Shown here: positions 32,316 through 44,721 of the stretch, in pieces
Layout of the letters: each line of letters begins with the position of its first letter
How positions within the stretch are numbered: position 1 is the first letter of the stretch
Origin: Mycogone perniciosa
Lineage: Eukaryota > Ascomycota > Sordariomycetes > Hypocreales > Hypocreaceae
NCBI GenBank assembly: GCA_025331125.1
Contig: JAOALB010000072.1
Location: 186,001 to 250,000 of the forward strand
Length of the DNA stretch: 64,000 bases
Direction of reading: 5' to 3'
Program-made: the position numbers and the translations under genes
The notes under the pieces: generated by a model
Seen by the model: only the letters and a program-made list of their open reading frames with translations
Told to the model about the DNA's origin: nothing
Databases searched by the model: none

Positions 32316-34411
32316 CTACTTCGTCTTCCGTCTCGCCTTAAACGTCTTCAACGGATCTCCTTTCCTCGATCCTACCTTAAAGCGCTTCGTCCCCTTTCCT
32401 TTCCTCTGTCCCCGCTTATCAAATTTCTTGAACGGCACAAACCCAATGTCCTGAGACGTCAGTGCCTTTTGGCCCTCTTTGGGGAGCAGATACTCCGGCA
32501 CATGTTTCAGATGAGCTTGCTGCCTGGCTGTTCTCAGTTCGCCGTCGTGGCGAAGGTGGTTCATCTCTGAGGGGTTCTCTTCAAAGTATCTTTTGTCGTC
32601 GAGTCAGCATCTCGTCCTCGCGCCCATATTGTTCCGGAAAATCAGCAACTTACCGCTTCAGCTTCTCGCTCTTCAACAGCTCTTGTCGCAGCTCCCTTGT
32701 TCTCGCCTCTCGGATAGCCACCTTGGTAACGGCGCGTAGCGCATCGTTCATTCGGTAGCGGAACGCGTCTACTTGGTCCTTGTCGAAATTGTACGGCTTC
32801 AGCTCCTTGCCCTTCTTCGCTTGTTGCCTCGTGATCCTCGCCAAGACCTTCTCGTCGTTCTCGGCACTCGGGATCGATGTGGGAATGTGCTTGCGGTAGA
32901 GGTCCTTGGGAACAACAAAGGACAAGGCCATGCCCGTTCGTCCCGCTCGCGCCGTCCGTCCTATCCGGTGGGTATATGAAGACGCGGATGTCGGGAGGTC
33001 AAAGTTGATGACTGCAGCGACATTCTTGAAGTCGATTCCTTTTCGCCAAAGTTAGCAAGCATGTCATCTGGGACAAGATATCCAACGGTCATACCTCGTG
33101 ACACTCCATATTCCACATCCCCCTTTGCAGCCTTCCGCTTCTTCTTGGGCCTGGACTCCGCTTGCTCCGTCGTATCCTTGCCCTCTTCATCTTCTTGTTC
33201 CTCCTCAGCCTTACCCTCATTGCCAAGAATCTCCTTCTCATCCGAAGCGATGATAATGTCGTACACACCGCGGTTAAACTCCTCCACCACGTGAATTCTC
33301 GAATTGACCGGCAGCTCCGAGTTCAAGATACAGCTCCTGATGCCAAACTGCTCAAAGTACAGTTTCATACGATAACACCGGTCGATGTCGGCAACAAAGA
33401 TAATACACTTTCCCTTGACCAATTGTAGCTTGAAGATGACGTATATCAGAAGAAATTTTTCGTCCTCACCGCACCTGCAATGCCGTTAGTATATGATACG
33501 TTAAACGCACCAAAGAAGAGGGATGTGAACTCACTTCGTAACCAATTGAGTAACCCCCTCACCCTCAGCATCCAGCTCCTCAAGGTCAAGCAGCGTGGGT
33601 TGTTGATCGCGGTAGAAAATCTTCTTCAAAGCATCCACCTCCGTAGTCAACGTCGCACTCATCATAATCGTCTGTATTCCCTTCGGAATCGACCACGCCA
33701 GGTTCTCCAAATCTTCATTGTATCCATACGACAAGAGCAGATCAGCCTCATCCAGCACCAGATGGGAGAGCTTGTTCAGCGAGAGGGCCGACGAGTTGGC
33801 GTTGACATTATGCCACGCCCTAGCAGGCGTAGAAACGACAATATCCGGTGCCGTCGACAGCAGCGATCTCTGCACCGCATCCGTAAGCTTGTCTGTCAAC
33901 TTCACCGCGCGAACATCCTTTGCGCAGAATGCTGAAAACAGCTCGATGGCCTTAAACACCTGATCGGCAAGCTCACGGGTTGGTACCAAAATCAGGGCAG
34001 CAGTCGCAGCAGAAGAATCAGTCTAGTCGTCGGTTAGCCAATTGCAAAAAACAGCATCCATAATAGAAAAAAGGGACAAGATTCACGTACGCTCTTCCTC
34101 TTCAAAATACCAGCCAGCACAGGCAGTACATACGCTGCCGTCTTGCCCGATCCCGTCTTCGCCTTGCACAGCACATCCTGCCCATCCAGCGCCAGCGGAA
34201 TGGCCTTGCGCTGCACAAGCGTGGGCTTCAAAAACCCCTGCTCAGCAACTGCCTGTACCAATCTTGCATCGAGACCAAGTTCTGCGAAAGTCGGCTCGCT
34301 TTCTGGCGTCGTTGTAGTCGTCGTCCCCGATTTGCTGCTGCCATCTTGCTTCTTCTTCTCGGCTGTCGCAGATGACGACGGCACGTCGTTTTCGTCGAGC
34401 TTGCGCTTCAT
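32316..34411 (-). CDS. dbp9: DEAD-box RNA helicase Dbp9 (ribosome biogenesis)
   Basis: Five exons, complement(32316..32589, 32654..33038, 33095..33474, 33535..34022, 34091..34411), 615 aa. Nucleolar ATP-dependent helicase for 60S subunit pre-rRNA processing. Motifs in order: Q-motif region F-A-E-L-G-L and P-T-L-V-Q (41-66), Walker A AKTGSGKT (84-91), P-T-R-E-L-A (121-126), S-T-P-A-R (171-175), DEAD (198-201), SAT (229-231), and motif VI HRIGRTARAGR in exon 4. An acidic/basic insertion between motifs IV and V (E-E-E-Q-E-D-E-E) and a Lys/Arg-rich tail are typical of Dbp9. Intron phases 0, 2, 1, 2 all close. The start at 34411 was chosen because the upstream in-frame ATG (34465) precedes the conserved M-K-R-K-L start. 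Confidence 0.96.
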
Positions 34412-36145
34412 GATTGTCGCTACGTTCCTTGTTGCGCAAATTGGATGATAGATGATGACAGACACTCGTACGCTGGACCGTAGAAATTTCTTGACGTTTG
34501 TTTTATTGGTATCTTATCGCCTCAAGAAAAAAAAAAACCAGACCATCATGTACGTACGGTACGTACCCTCCAATGCTCTGGTGGGGTTCCAGTTATTCGG
34601 AGGCGGCACGTTGGGATCTTCCGGGTTAGTGCTTATCCAGTACGTACCTTTATACCGGAGTACACGATACTTCCACCTCCACACCTCTCAAGTATCGTCA
34701 CCTCATCAGAATGTGCATTTGTATCCCCTACAAGACATGTACCCGCCAGGATTATAGGGCTGAAAGAGCGGCAACGGTCCCATTGTGGGGATCTCTCAAG
34801 ATTGAGTAGTAGTACTCTGTACCATGGTATTAAATCAGATATCAAATACTACTTGCCTTGCCCCCTGGGTATCTTAAGAAAGACAATAATACCGACGTCA
34901 AGCTTCTTGCAAGCAGGCCTACGTGCCAAAAGGGCAAGCCTCGCTCTTGTGAAACAATCCGCATTGCTCTTACGAAAATCCTCAGATAACCCCCCGTGTA
35001 CGACTCAGCACGTGTAGAACAAGAGTCTGTGGCGCCCACGTTGCACGCCCAGCCCGCCCGTGTTTGACATCCTGGCAAGGTACCTCCCTAGGTAGGGTAG
35101 ACTAAGGTATTGCTTCAAGAACATGGCCTCAGTGATTAAGACGGGGACGTCTTTTCCCCAGATCAACACCACCGCCGAATCAGGCACTAGTCTCTTCTGA
35201 CGGGGACACCCCCTACAAAAGCCAAACTAAAGGGACGGAAGTGATGATCGTTTTGATCCTGGGCATGTAGATACTTTCGGAGCTTGTAGCCAGCCAAAAG
35301 TACCTACAAGTCACGCAACACGGGCAAGACCGTTGGAACAGCAAAACAACAAAAGAGCTCTGACATTGGGGTATAACTAACTATATCTCCTCCTTGCCAA
35401 GGACATTCTCTTTGCACCTCCGGGCCATCTAGGCCAGTGCAGATCAGTTCCCGTTCGTCTCCCTCCCAAGCAGCACAGGAAACAAGACGCCCTATCCGTT
35501 CGAACCCAGACCTGACCAGAGCCGTCCTTTACGGCCCCATTATCCCGCCAACAGTCTCCATGTGTCATCCGGGAGGTATCGTGGTAACACTATTATTCGC
35601 ACTTCGCGCACATGTGCACAGGGGCAAGGCCATGGCCACGCTCGCAAGTAGCACAGGCAATCAAGTACCATGTTCCGCCGCCAACACCAGCAAAGACCGT
35701 CCAGTGATTCATTGCCCACCCAACTAACGCAAGACAACATACACATCTCTAAGTCCGCAAAACGAGCAAGCCAGACTAGGATTTAATAAGAGAAACAGGT
35801 AATAAAAAAGAGGGGGAAAAAAGAAGGGGGAATAACAAGAAAAGGGAAATGAGATCACAGATTAATTGGTGAAAATAAGCCGGCCAAGCTCCTCTCTGAT
35901 TCTCGCTCCCCCCAGTACCTCCGCATCAGAAAGGTCAGGGGCGATTAGATGAAGATCCGCGGGGAAAGTGCCACAATAACACCGTGTTTTCTCTCACCGT
36001 CTCCACAGCAGATGCCTCAAAGCACAAGTCGGTCATGTGTCGGGCCTGATGCCACTTGCGGCGATCTAAACAGCCCAGCTGAATGCGTTTGGCCAGGTTG
36101 GGATATCGACAGCGCAGTGATCATCTGCACGCAGGCTTGTCGGGC
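34412..36145. other. gene-free intergenic region
   Basis: It holds the dbp9 promoter and the 3' region of the Myb gene. No coding frame with splice logic found. Relatives of the dispersed word occur (CCGGAGTACAC near 34658). Confidence 0.45.
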
Positions 36146-37605
36146 TTATCTTCCCTTAGGATTGCCAAAGAGATCTGTTGCCAAGTTAGCCTAACCTTGG
36201 TCCACCATGATTCAAGTTCCTACCGGCCAATGATCGGAAGCGTACCTGGAAAGTGCTCCTTTGCATACTGTTCGCATGCCTATGTAGTGTCAGCACAGTC
36301 TGTCGTCATTGAGTCGAGAATTGGGGTGGGGTGTCGTCATACTTTGGCTGGTTTGCCAACTTTCTGGCCTATCACCTTCCACTTATTGTTCTCATACTCT
36401 TTGATAGCATTCAAGAGCGCCTGACTCTGCAAACATCAATCAGCCTGAAATTGAAATCGTTGGATAGTGGAGTATAATTACCTCGTCTTCAGCAAACTCT
36501 GCATAGTGCATATCCTAGTTCTCATGTTAGGGGTCGAATTTTCGACAAAGCCGGCAGCTAGTTGACGTACCTTGTACCAGTGCTTTTTCACGGAACCCTC
36601 CGTCCTTGTGGGGAAGGTCTGTTGGAAATGTTAGGACTGGACTCTAAAGATGTCGCAGACTCGAGACTTGGTTGGGCTGCTTACCTTTGCAATTTCTGCC
36701 CAGCTGTTTCCAGCGTCTCGCATCTGTTTCAACCGCAGCTCCTCTTGGGGAGTCCAAGGGGTATTCGTCCTGCTCTTCTTCGCGGGGGGTGGGGCCGCAA
36801 GACCGGCGCTGGCATCCTCGGTCGACGCAGCTTGCGGTTGTGCGGGAGGAGCAGACTGGGGAGCAGGAGGTGTAGGGGCCGGGGGCTGACCCTGGGCTGG
36901 AGGAACGGGCAGCGGGGCGGCCCCCGTGGCAGGTGACGGAGCGGAGTTCGGAGCTGGTCGCTTGCGCTGACGGCTTGGCTGGGCCGGAGTCTGGGTCGGC
37001 GTCTGTTGTTGCGAGGGCGGGCCGTTGGGCGGCGGTTGGGGGACGTTCATCGGCGGCTGAACAGGAGTAGGGTGATGCTGCTGCTGGGGCGCCATGTTGG
37101 GCTGGGGAGCGCCGTATGGGAACTCCATACGCTCGTTGCGACGGGCCATGTCCGCCTGGTAAGGATGGTTGCTGTTCAAGACACCCCGGTTAGCACGCTC
37201 GATGGCGGGGGAGGGGAATCATCATGGCATGGCATGGAACAGTGCATGGTATAGAGAGAGGGAGAGAGACCACCCTCCGGAATAGGGCCGGGGGGCGGGG
37301 AGGAGGTCATCGTTTCGCCATGGCCACGACAAGTCCGTTATAAAGGCGTCAACAAGAGGCAGACGGTGATACAAGGATCGTTTGCCAGAACAAGTGATGA
37401 AGTCGGACGGGGTCCAGGTATAAGTGGGATACATTGGGTACAAAGGCCATGGCCGCGTTGTGCGGCCAAACCAGTGTCTGATGTAGATAGTGGCCGGCCA
37501 AGTACCAGGAACAAAGAGACCGTGTACTTACTGCATGTCGCTGGGCGGGTGGGTGGAGTTGGAGTAGACGTAGTCCGGCACGGGGCCGACCTGCCACTGC
37601 TGCAT
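36146..37605 (-). CDS. Myb/SANT DNA-binding domain protein
   Basis: Seven exons, complement(36146..36174, 36246..36279, 36343..36426, 36482..36514, 36571..36618, 36685..37171, 37532..37605), 262 aa. The N-terminal 150 residues are Pro/Gln/Ala-rich low complexity with a basic R-K-R-P patch, likely disordered. The C-terminal half carries two SANT helices sets: T-P-W-T-P-Q-E-E-L-R-L through W-A-E-I-A-K-T-F, then E-S-Q-A-L-L-N-A-I through W-K-V-I-G-Q-K-V-G. The spaced Trp residues are the Myb core. It is probably a nuclear, chromatin- or DNA-binding regulator; targets are unknown. Exons 3-7 are 48, 33, 84, 34 and 29 nt, unusually fragmented for this window, but every junction has GT/AG and closes phase. 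A 412-nt 5'-leader intron (37609-38020) is also likely. Confidence 0.88.
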
Positions 37606-38038
37606 GATCTGTAGACGGCGCGCGCGAAAGAATTAGTATCAAAGCTCGTATCTGAAGCTTCAGTAAAAAAATTATTGAAAAAAAAGATATATGGACAGAG
37701 GATTGAGGGAAGATTGTGCAAATTTTTTGCAGTGCGCCAGCGCGTCCAGTGAAAGGCCTAGCGACAGCAAAGGAGAGGGGTTTGTCTGTCCAAAGAGCGT
37801 ACGCGCAGCGCGCGCGTAGGTCAAGCCCCCAATGATGCCGTCACAGGAAGCTGCAGCAGATCGACGCGACGCAGGCCAAGAAGTACGAATACGGCTCAGC
37901 CAGCATTCGGCAATGGGCACAAACAGTATCCCAAATGTCGAGGATACCTCAGCTGGATCGACGGCGCGAGGACACCAGACCAAGACATGGAGAGCAATGA
38001 AGGAAAAAAAAGATACTTACGGGCGAGGTGCTATGGGG

Positions 38039-38059
38039 TCACGGTAGCCTAAAGCACAT
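38039..38059 (-). promoter_or_regulatory. six-codon upstream ORF in the Myb gene leader
   Basis: ATG to TGA in the leader exon just upstream of a strong donor (GTAAGT at 38020-38015). If the leader intron is spliced to the acceptor at 37609-37610, this short uORF precedes the main start by about 20 spliced bases plus the remaining leader, so it could dampen translation. Inferred from sequence only. Confidence 0.35.
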
Positions 38060-41000
38060 TCGACCTGGAAAATCTTGGTTTCGGCTTTTTTTTCCCTTGG
38101 TCAACAAGGACGACGCTGGACAGCTGGCTGGCAAGGTCAGGTAGCACAGGTCGGTAGGTCGCGCAAAGACTGCTGCTTAGACAACAGTATACTGCGTGGT
38201 GCCACCGAAAAATGCCGTGGATTTCGGGGTGTGGTGGTTGTTGAACGTCTCAATAACGAGGGGAAAAAAAAGAGACGAACACGCGCGGGTTGGTGGTGGC
38301 AGTATAGGCAATGGTGGGGGTAGTAAAAAGGCGTTGGTTAGGGGCTGAAGCCGAGGGTGCTCTGGGGTGGGTTTTGTTTGAGTTACTAAGGGTTGTGAGT
38401 GGTGTGAATAGCGGAATTGAGTGAGTGAGTGCAGTGCAGTGCGAATAGGATCGATGAGTGTGCGTGAGAGTGAGAGTGAGGGTGAGAGCGTGTGTGCGGG
38501 TGAGGTGAGATGGATGGCCGCAGCGTGAGAATGGCTGGCACGGCTTCTGTACTGTAGTAATGGCCAGCTGCACGAAGTATTGCGTAGAGCTGCAATGGAT
38601 GACAGAAGGGTCGGGTGCGTGGCTGAGAGGACAAAGCTCAGACAGAGAGAGCTCTCCCGTTGGTGAGTTGGGAGTGACGCCGGCTTAGTGGTAGTGGTAT
38701 AGTCCACTGATCGCTCGGGGGGCGCAGCGGATAACAGCACCTCAGTCAGGTAGGCCAGGCCAGGCCAGAGGGCGGGCAGCGGCGGGCGACAGGTGCTGCT
38801 GCGGACGACACACGCACGACACGAGAAGCACCAGAGCAGACGGGCCTTTGCAGTCGCTGCTGCAGCGCGCGACAACAGCTGGCGATATGGGCGATATGAG
38901 GCGAGTGAGTGAGTGAGTGTCGTCCGAAGTCACTCAGTGAGTCTGTCTGTCTGTTTGTGGATCCCGCTCTGCTTCCGAGGCGCCGTGTAAAGCTCGCTCG
39001 CGATGGCCAGGTCAGGTCAGGTCTCCAAGTTCGGGAGGATGCTGAAGGAGTACTTCGAGCCCAAGTAACTGTGGTCGATGTTTTGGGGGGAGGGAAGGGG
39101 AGAAGTTTCAAGGGCCACGGGCGCGCGCGGGCGACCTGGGAGCAGCCTGATCAGTGAGTGTGCGCGAAGCCTAGCCCGCATGTGGGGCGATTTGCATTTG
39201 GTAGGGGGCGTGTCGAACCAGTGCTGAAAGGGCGTGGCGTGTCGATAACTTTTCGCGCACGGTACGTCCCCCTGCTAAGACCGCAGCGCTACACAGTGTC
39301 AAACATCTTCTTCAGTGGAGCCCTAATCACACGGGAATTTGCATCAAGAGGGTCGCGCACGGGCCACAGTTCCCTCCCTGCTTACCCTGGCTGCCTTGCC
39401 CAACTGCACACACGGTACGAGGTACAGTACAACGTTGGCCTCCGGCGTACAAAGTACAGCCACTTCTGCAGGACGTACGTACAGTGGAAGGGCGTGCGCA
39501 ATTAATACAGTGAGGAGTCTTTTTGCCGTTGGCGCGAAAGGGAAAAATGCTGCATTGGCCGGATCCTGACCAACCAGAAGCCCAGTATTACACGCGTCGG
39601 CTTGTTGACCGCGCCTCGCACCAGCCACCCACTTGCACATCCTCCTTGCCAGGGCGTGGAAGTAGTGGTACTCGTGCGTGCGACTCGCAGAACGTACGGA
39701 GTAGTATGACTGTACATGCAAACGAGAGGCAACCGTGCCTCGAGCGGAGAAACGCGAAGCTACTACTGCCACTTGTTGGTACTTTGGGCTCGCCTCAAGG
39801 CCAAGGTATGCGATACTTGCCGGATTAGTACAGTAACACGCATCTTCCCGTAGCACTCTGTAGATGCATGCATACGAGTACATGATAGGTAGAAAGCAAC
39901 AACGCTGAATTAATTGTCCTCGGTTCATCTCGCTCTCCTCGCGGCCAAGACTTTTTTTTGGTTGGTTTCCCAATGTCCAATTACATAACTCAACGAGTAG
40001 TGACATGCAACTGGGGCAAATAGTGGGTGCGAAGATTTGTATTGGCCCGAGCCTTGACATGCATGTGCCGCGCAGCCACACAGAGCCTGGTTTGTTTTTT
40101 GCTTGTTGTTTGCTTTGTTGCCACTCACTGTTGGGGGGCCTTTGTCGGAAGGCAAACGTCGCCAGTGTTTTCTTCTTTCTAGTTGGTTCAGCCATTGTTA
40201 CCTCTGAGGAGCTTATTTATTTGAAATGCCAGCGGAAAGACACACAGACATCTCGTGCTCGCGTGCTCGTGTACTCATGTGCTCGTGTGCCCCCGGACTT
40301 GCCACAGTACTACTGCTTCGTACTTCGTACTATCGTATCCGCTGCCCGTCTCTCATCCATATATCGTCGTGGTAGTATTTGCTTCGTATCGCCTACTTGG
40401 CCTGCAGGTATTCGATACATGGATCGTCCTTAAGCTCTCACAGCTGGAGTCGCAGCTGGAGCCACAGCCGCTGGCCATGTCGCAGCTCCACCCTGTTTAC
40501 CTTACCCGGTCCTGGAGCTCGTTTGAGCTCGGAGCCGGTGACTTTGAAGCGTTGTACCTCTCGATCGTGCGCACATACTTCGTACATACGTCTAAGATCC
40601 AGCGATGATGACATGCAGCAAACATGTATCGAGATCTCGCCCATTGCTCGGAGTAGGTAGTACTTCGTATATGAACTGAACCATCAGCAAACCTCCTAAT
40701 ATACACGATCTGGTTCGTTTGAACTGCTGCTTCTTGGTAGTATGCATGCAGTGGTCCAAAAGTCCGATTGCCAGTGGGGCCTCCAAGCGGCGCTCGACGT
40801 CATCACTCTATTTTTCCTCCGAGGCAACCCGTCCACTAACATCTCAAGCTCTTTAATAGGTAAATATGGAAGATGTTAATGGCCAGTATTTCACTGTATG
40901 TTTTACCGAAGGTAACGTTGAGAATACACGCATTCCCACAAAATATAAATTAGATGGTATAATACTACGAGTACTATTTATCTGCATGCACAGTATTACT

Positions 41001-42318
41001 ACTACCTACTCTTCCTCTTCCATTCCACACCCTCTGCTACAGGGTAAGTAAGTCATGACAGCACCAGTATGCGCGAAAGAGCCAGGTGATTATGACAAGA
41101 CTTAATCTTAATAGACATGTTGGGAATGTTTATTGTATTCAAGAGTTTTCTTTCATCACCTACAATATATATCAGACACGAGTGGCTTCGGGATGTACAG
41201 AGTGCGTTGTAGGAATTTCCGGATGGAAATTAATATCAATGCCAAGCTCCGGTTTAATTTATCATGAACTGCGAGATTGCAGCGACTACTTTTCACATCT
41301 CTATGAAAAAGCAATACTATCCGTACAAATACCAGGAAGTTTGAATACACAGAGTACGAAGTACGAGCAGAGGTATTAGATGATGGCCTGTCTGTTGCAA
41401 CCATGGAAATGTTCGAGAAAACCTACCATTGTTACGAGCCAATCCGACAGGCCTACAAGATACGAGCCGTACTCCACATTACCTACATACTATCTAGGTA
41501 TCCAATCTTGAACGGAGACGACGAAAAGATGCAACAACTAGGAACAAACCTATCTGCCACCATGCAGCAACTTTCAAAGCAAATGTTTTACGAATGACGG
41601 GATCAAACCCATCCGAAGTGATGAAACCGGCGTAGCCGTAATATTGAAAACACATGTTTGAACCTCTACGCCTCGTTTTTGGCCGAGGTCAGTGCCGGAT
41701 ACGGAGTAACGTTGGTCCGACTGGAGTTGTTGATAGCGATATTATTAGTGCTGTGTGGCCTGATATGGACTGGTCATCGAGCTTCACCTGAATCTGGTGG
41801 GCAACATATATCTATCTGTGTGTGTTTTTTTTTTAAAGTGTAAAAATTGCCAACACATTCACCACTACTGCACATTGACAATCACATCATGATGCCAATA
41901 CTCATATTCTATTCCTCTGATTTCTATGGCCAGAATCGCAAACAAAACCCAACTCAGCGGACCTTGAGACGAAACCGAGCTTGAAAGCATGAGAAACGAT
42001 AATGATATTTTCGTCCCTTCAAGTCGTTTGCATTGAGTTTCACGGGTTGTTTTTGTTGATAGTCGTCGTCTGAACATTCTGCCTCACATGCTGATACTGA
42101 TATGAGGTGCGCCGGTTGACTTAGCGCGTTTCACTGGGAGGCTGAAACTTCATGCCGACGAGATGGCGCTCAACGATAAAGACCTCGAGGAGCATGTTCT
42201 CCGCTCTTCTTACCTCTTATCAAGTCCATCCGTATTGTCTGTCGAGGGTATCGGAGATGTTTGCAATATGGTCTTCTCGGATTGCTCCTGAGTTGAGATG
42301 GGCCAGATACGATATTAG

Positions 42319-42534
42319 TTATCTATACGGAGTACCCTGGTCAAGATTCGAAGCCTCATTCTCGGCAATTTGAGCAAGATAGCGGCGGTTTTCCTTCTTA
42401 GCCCGTGCCAAGCGGAGGACTTCGCCAATACTAGCCTCGACCAAGGGCTCGATTCCCGATCCAATCAGCCTTGCCAGCAGCCTCCCCACCCATGTTTCGA
42501 CGTGGAGGCAGACTTCAAACCAAACGCTTGGGAA
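42319..42534 (-). pseudogene. 3' coding remnant of an unidentified gene
   Basis: A 71-codon frame after a TGA (42535-42537), ending in TAA at 42319. It reads like a folded protein C-terminus: an aromatic/hydrophobic strand (VWFEVCLHVETWVGRLL), then I-E-P-L-V-E and a charged helix (LRLARAKKENRRYLAQI). A neighbouring frame just upstream (E-W-S-F-D-S-Q-A-F-G-L-K) looks like its continuation, which suggests a frameshift near 42500-42530. There is no start codon or upstream exon that I can support. Family not identified. Confidence 0.35.
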
Positions 42535-43738
42535 TCAAACGACCACTCCTGCACCCTGCATGACACTGGTGCTCCCGAGGCGGCACGGCGTCGAACGCTG
42601 AGATGCCCAAGTGAACATGATTCGACCATCTAATACGAACCAGTTCGAGTGTGTGACACCATGAATCATGGAGTTGTTTAGATGCCAAGGTTGATCCGCG
42701 ACTGTCTCATCGGCAGCCGTTTTGCTGGGGTCAGACGGGACATGTCAGTGCGTATACTGCGTATACTGCTCCGTACTTCGTACTCGTCGTGAGTTTGCAT
42801 GATAATGATCCCCAACCCCAACCCCATCCAGATCAGCCCAATGGAGTCATTGAAGCTGCTGTTTGGCAAGCTATGTGAGAGTTTCTGCTAAGAAAGTGGC
42901 GGGGAGGTATGATGATGATTCAAACACGCCGACTGGCTAACAGAACACACCGGACGGCTTGATGGTCGAACAAGCGTTTCCATGCTAAGGACAATGGCGC
43001 CATTATGAGACCAACCACGAACTGCCATTTGCTTGCTGCATGAGAAACGGCGACAACTACTTTGTACGGAACCAAAATTAAAACGGGATGGTCAGGCCAA
43101 AACATTATGCTTATGTGGATTCTGTGACAGGGCAGCTCTCCCATCGGTCTGAGAGTGTCACAGAGACCGGATCTCACAGACATCGACCAGGGCCCCCCTT
43201 GTCATCAATGTGCTAGAGCCGGAACGTCAAATCCCGCCAAGGTGTTTCGTGGGGATACGGCAATACGGCTACTATTACTACTACGAGTACGAGTACTAGT
43301 CGATGAAATCGAATCACCGTTTATGCGCAGGTTTATTATCTTGCTCAATCCCGCGTGTTGCTTTGCGTATTTCGTCCCCTCTCTCGTATTAGCTTCGCTG
43401 TCTGACTACTTTATTCCAGTCCCTCCATTTTCATTTCGTTTTTCTTTCGTCCTTGTTTACTTCTTACCCCCCGCAGCGGGCTTTTACTTTCATTAATCGT
43501 CCAACTGGCTTGGCTGCTTACGCTCTTTTGCCTTTCTGAGATCTTTGTTTAGTGTATCCTGTCTTTGCGTTCTGCTCCATTCTCTTGAACGCTGGTCAGG
43601 CAAGAGAGTGCAAAGGGACTGGATTTTGTAATTTTTGAGGTCAACAGCGGCATCTTGGATTTGGACATTCATTTCAACCGTCAATACTTTCCTACGACAA
43701 AACATTGAGCAACCATCGATTCGCGTGGAGCACATATC

Positions 43739-44721
43739 ATGTCTCAGACGATGTCAATCCGGGTGGCCTATACCACCACAGCAGATGCTATCAGACGCCA
43801 CGAACAAGGTGTCAGCAAGACCAGAAAAGCAATCTTGACGGGTGGAGGACGTGCCTGGAGCGAGGATGAAGTAGGTTGCACGCTCTGTTGACCTATGGGA
43901 TACGTGTTAACAATGAGTGCGTGCAGGAAGCATATCTTCTCCAGACTCGTCTCCAAAAGATGCCATACAAACACATTGCGGCGCACCTCAAGAAAACCGA
44001 ACTGGCGTGTCGCCTCCACTACCACCAGCTCTCACATGGCAGCAGCCGTCGCAAGCGAGCCTCATCAGTCTCGTCTGGTTCCGACCACTCATCCGAGTTA
44101 CCGGCACCTGTCCCTGGCCCAATGCATGAGAGACTGTCCGGTTCACTCTCGCCTCCGAGACGAGCCGAGAGCTATGGCCCAGTGCCATCATGCAGTGACA
44201 TGCAACTACCCAGCATCATGGGTTCTAGCCTGTCTCCTCGACTGCCCGCTATCCTCCCCAAGCCAGCATCCATGCCTACCTCGCAAACCCCCGGCTTGGG
44301 CTTCCGATATCCATCGATGATGCATGATGAGCCCAGTCATTTGCCGCCCGTCAACTTCCACCACGGCCCTCGATATCAACACATGACTCCCCCACCAAGG
44401 CTTGAAGGCTCACCCCTACCCCTGCCTTCAACATCTATCCACACACCTACACACGTTGACCTATCGCGTCTCCAAGCCATCTACGACACTCACAGGGATG
44501 CCTTCTGGAGTGTCATTGCCCATGAGTATGGGTCAAACATGTCCCCTGCTTTGCTCGAGACGGCATGGAAAACGGGTGTGTGCTGCCGACCGCTCCAATC
44601 CGCTAGCCGTCCCCTCACACCGGCAGCCAGCCCGGGTTCTGAGATGCGGAATAGAGGCTGCAGCATAGACAAGACGAGGATTGCCTCTATCTTGGATGAG
44701 GATCCCAGGGGTGGGTGGTAG
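43739..44721 (+). CDS. SANT/Myb-like fungal DNA-binding protein
   Basis: Two exons, join(43739..43870, 43927..44721), 308 aa. Residues 36-75 form a SANT/Myb-like motif split by the intron: R-A-W-S-E-D-E-E-A-Y-L-L, then M-P-Y-K-H-I-A-A-H-L-K-K-T-E-L-A-C-R-L-H-Y, the third helix being the likely DNA reader. A basic S-R-R-K-R follows and could be a nuclear signal. The middle is Pro/Ser-rich, and a conserved-looking helix block sits at about 235-265 (LSRLQAIYDTHRDAFWSVI). It is probably a transcription regulator; targets are unknown. Divergent from the other SANT gene across 6.1 kb. The 56-nt intron is phase 0. Confidence 0.85.

Larger units (their letters stand above)
37606..43738. other. 6.1-kb intergenic region between two divergent SANT genes
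   Basis: This is the longest gap in the intact part of the window. Left part (37606-39000): 5' leader of the Myb gene with a probable leader intron, then GAGT/GAGTGAGA simple-repeat tracts (38410-38500, 38895-38920). Middle and right: mixed sequence with many relatives of the dispersed word (39695-39703, 41700-41708, 42326-42335, about 42768-42785) and one coding remnant (42319-42534). The 283-codon frame at 39344-40195 (minus) is Cys-, Arg- and Ser-rich without domain logic and is judged spurious. Confidence 0.45.

Noticed and set aside
39344..40195. 283-codon frame on the minus strand in the SANT-gene gap
   Set aside because: No domain pattern, erratic Cys/Arg/Ser-rich composition, no splice signals, and it overlaps several equally long frames on the other strand; it looks like chance openness.
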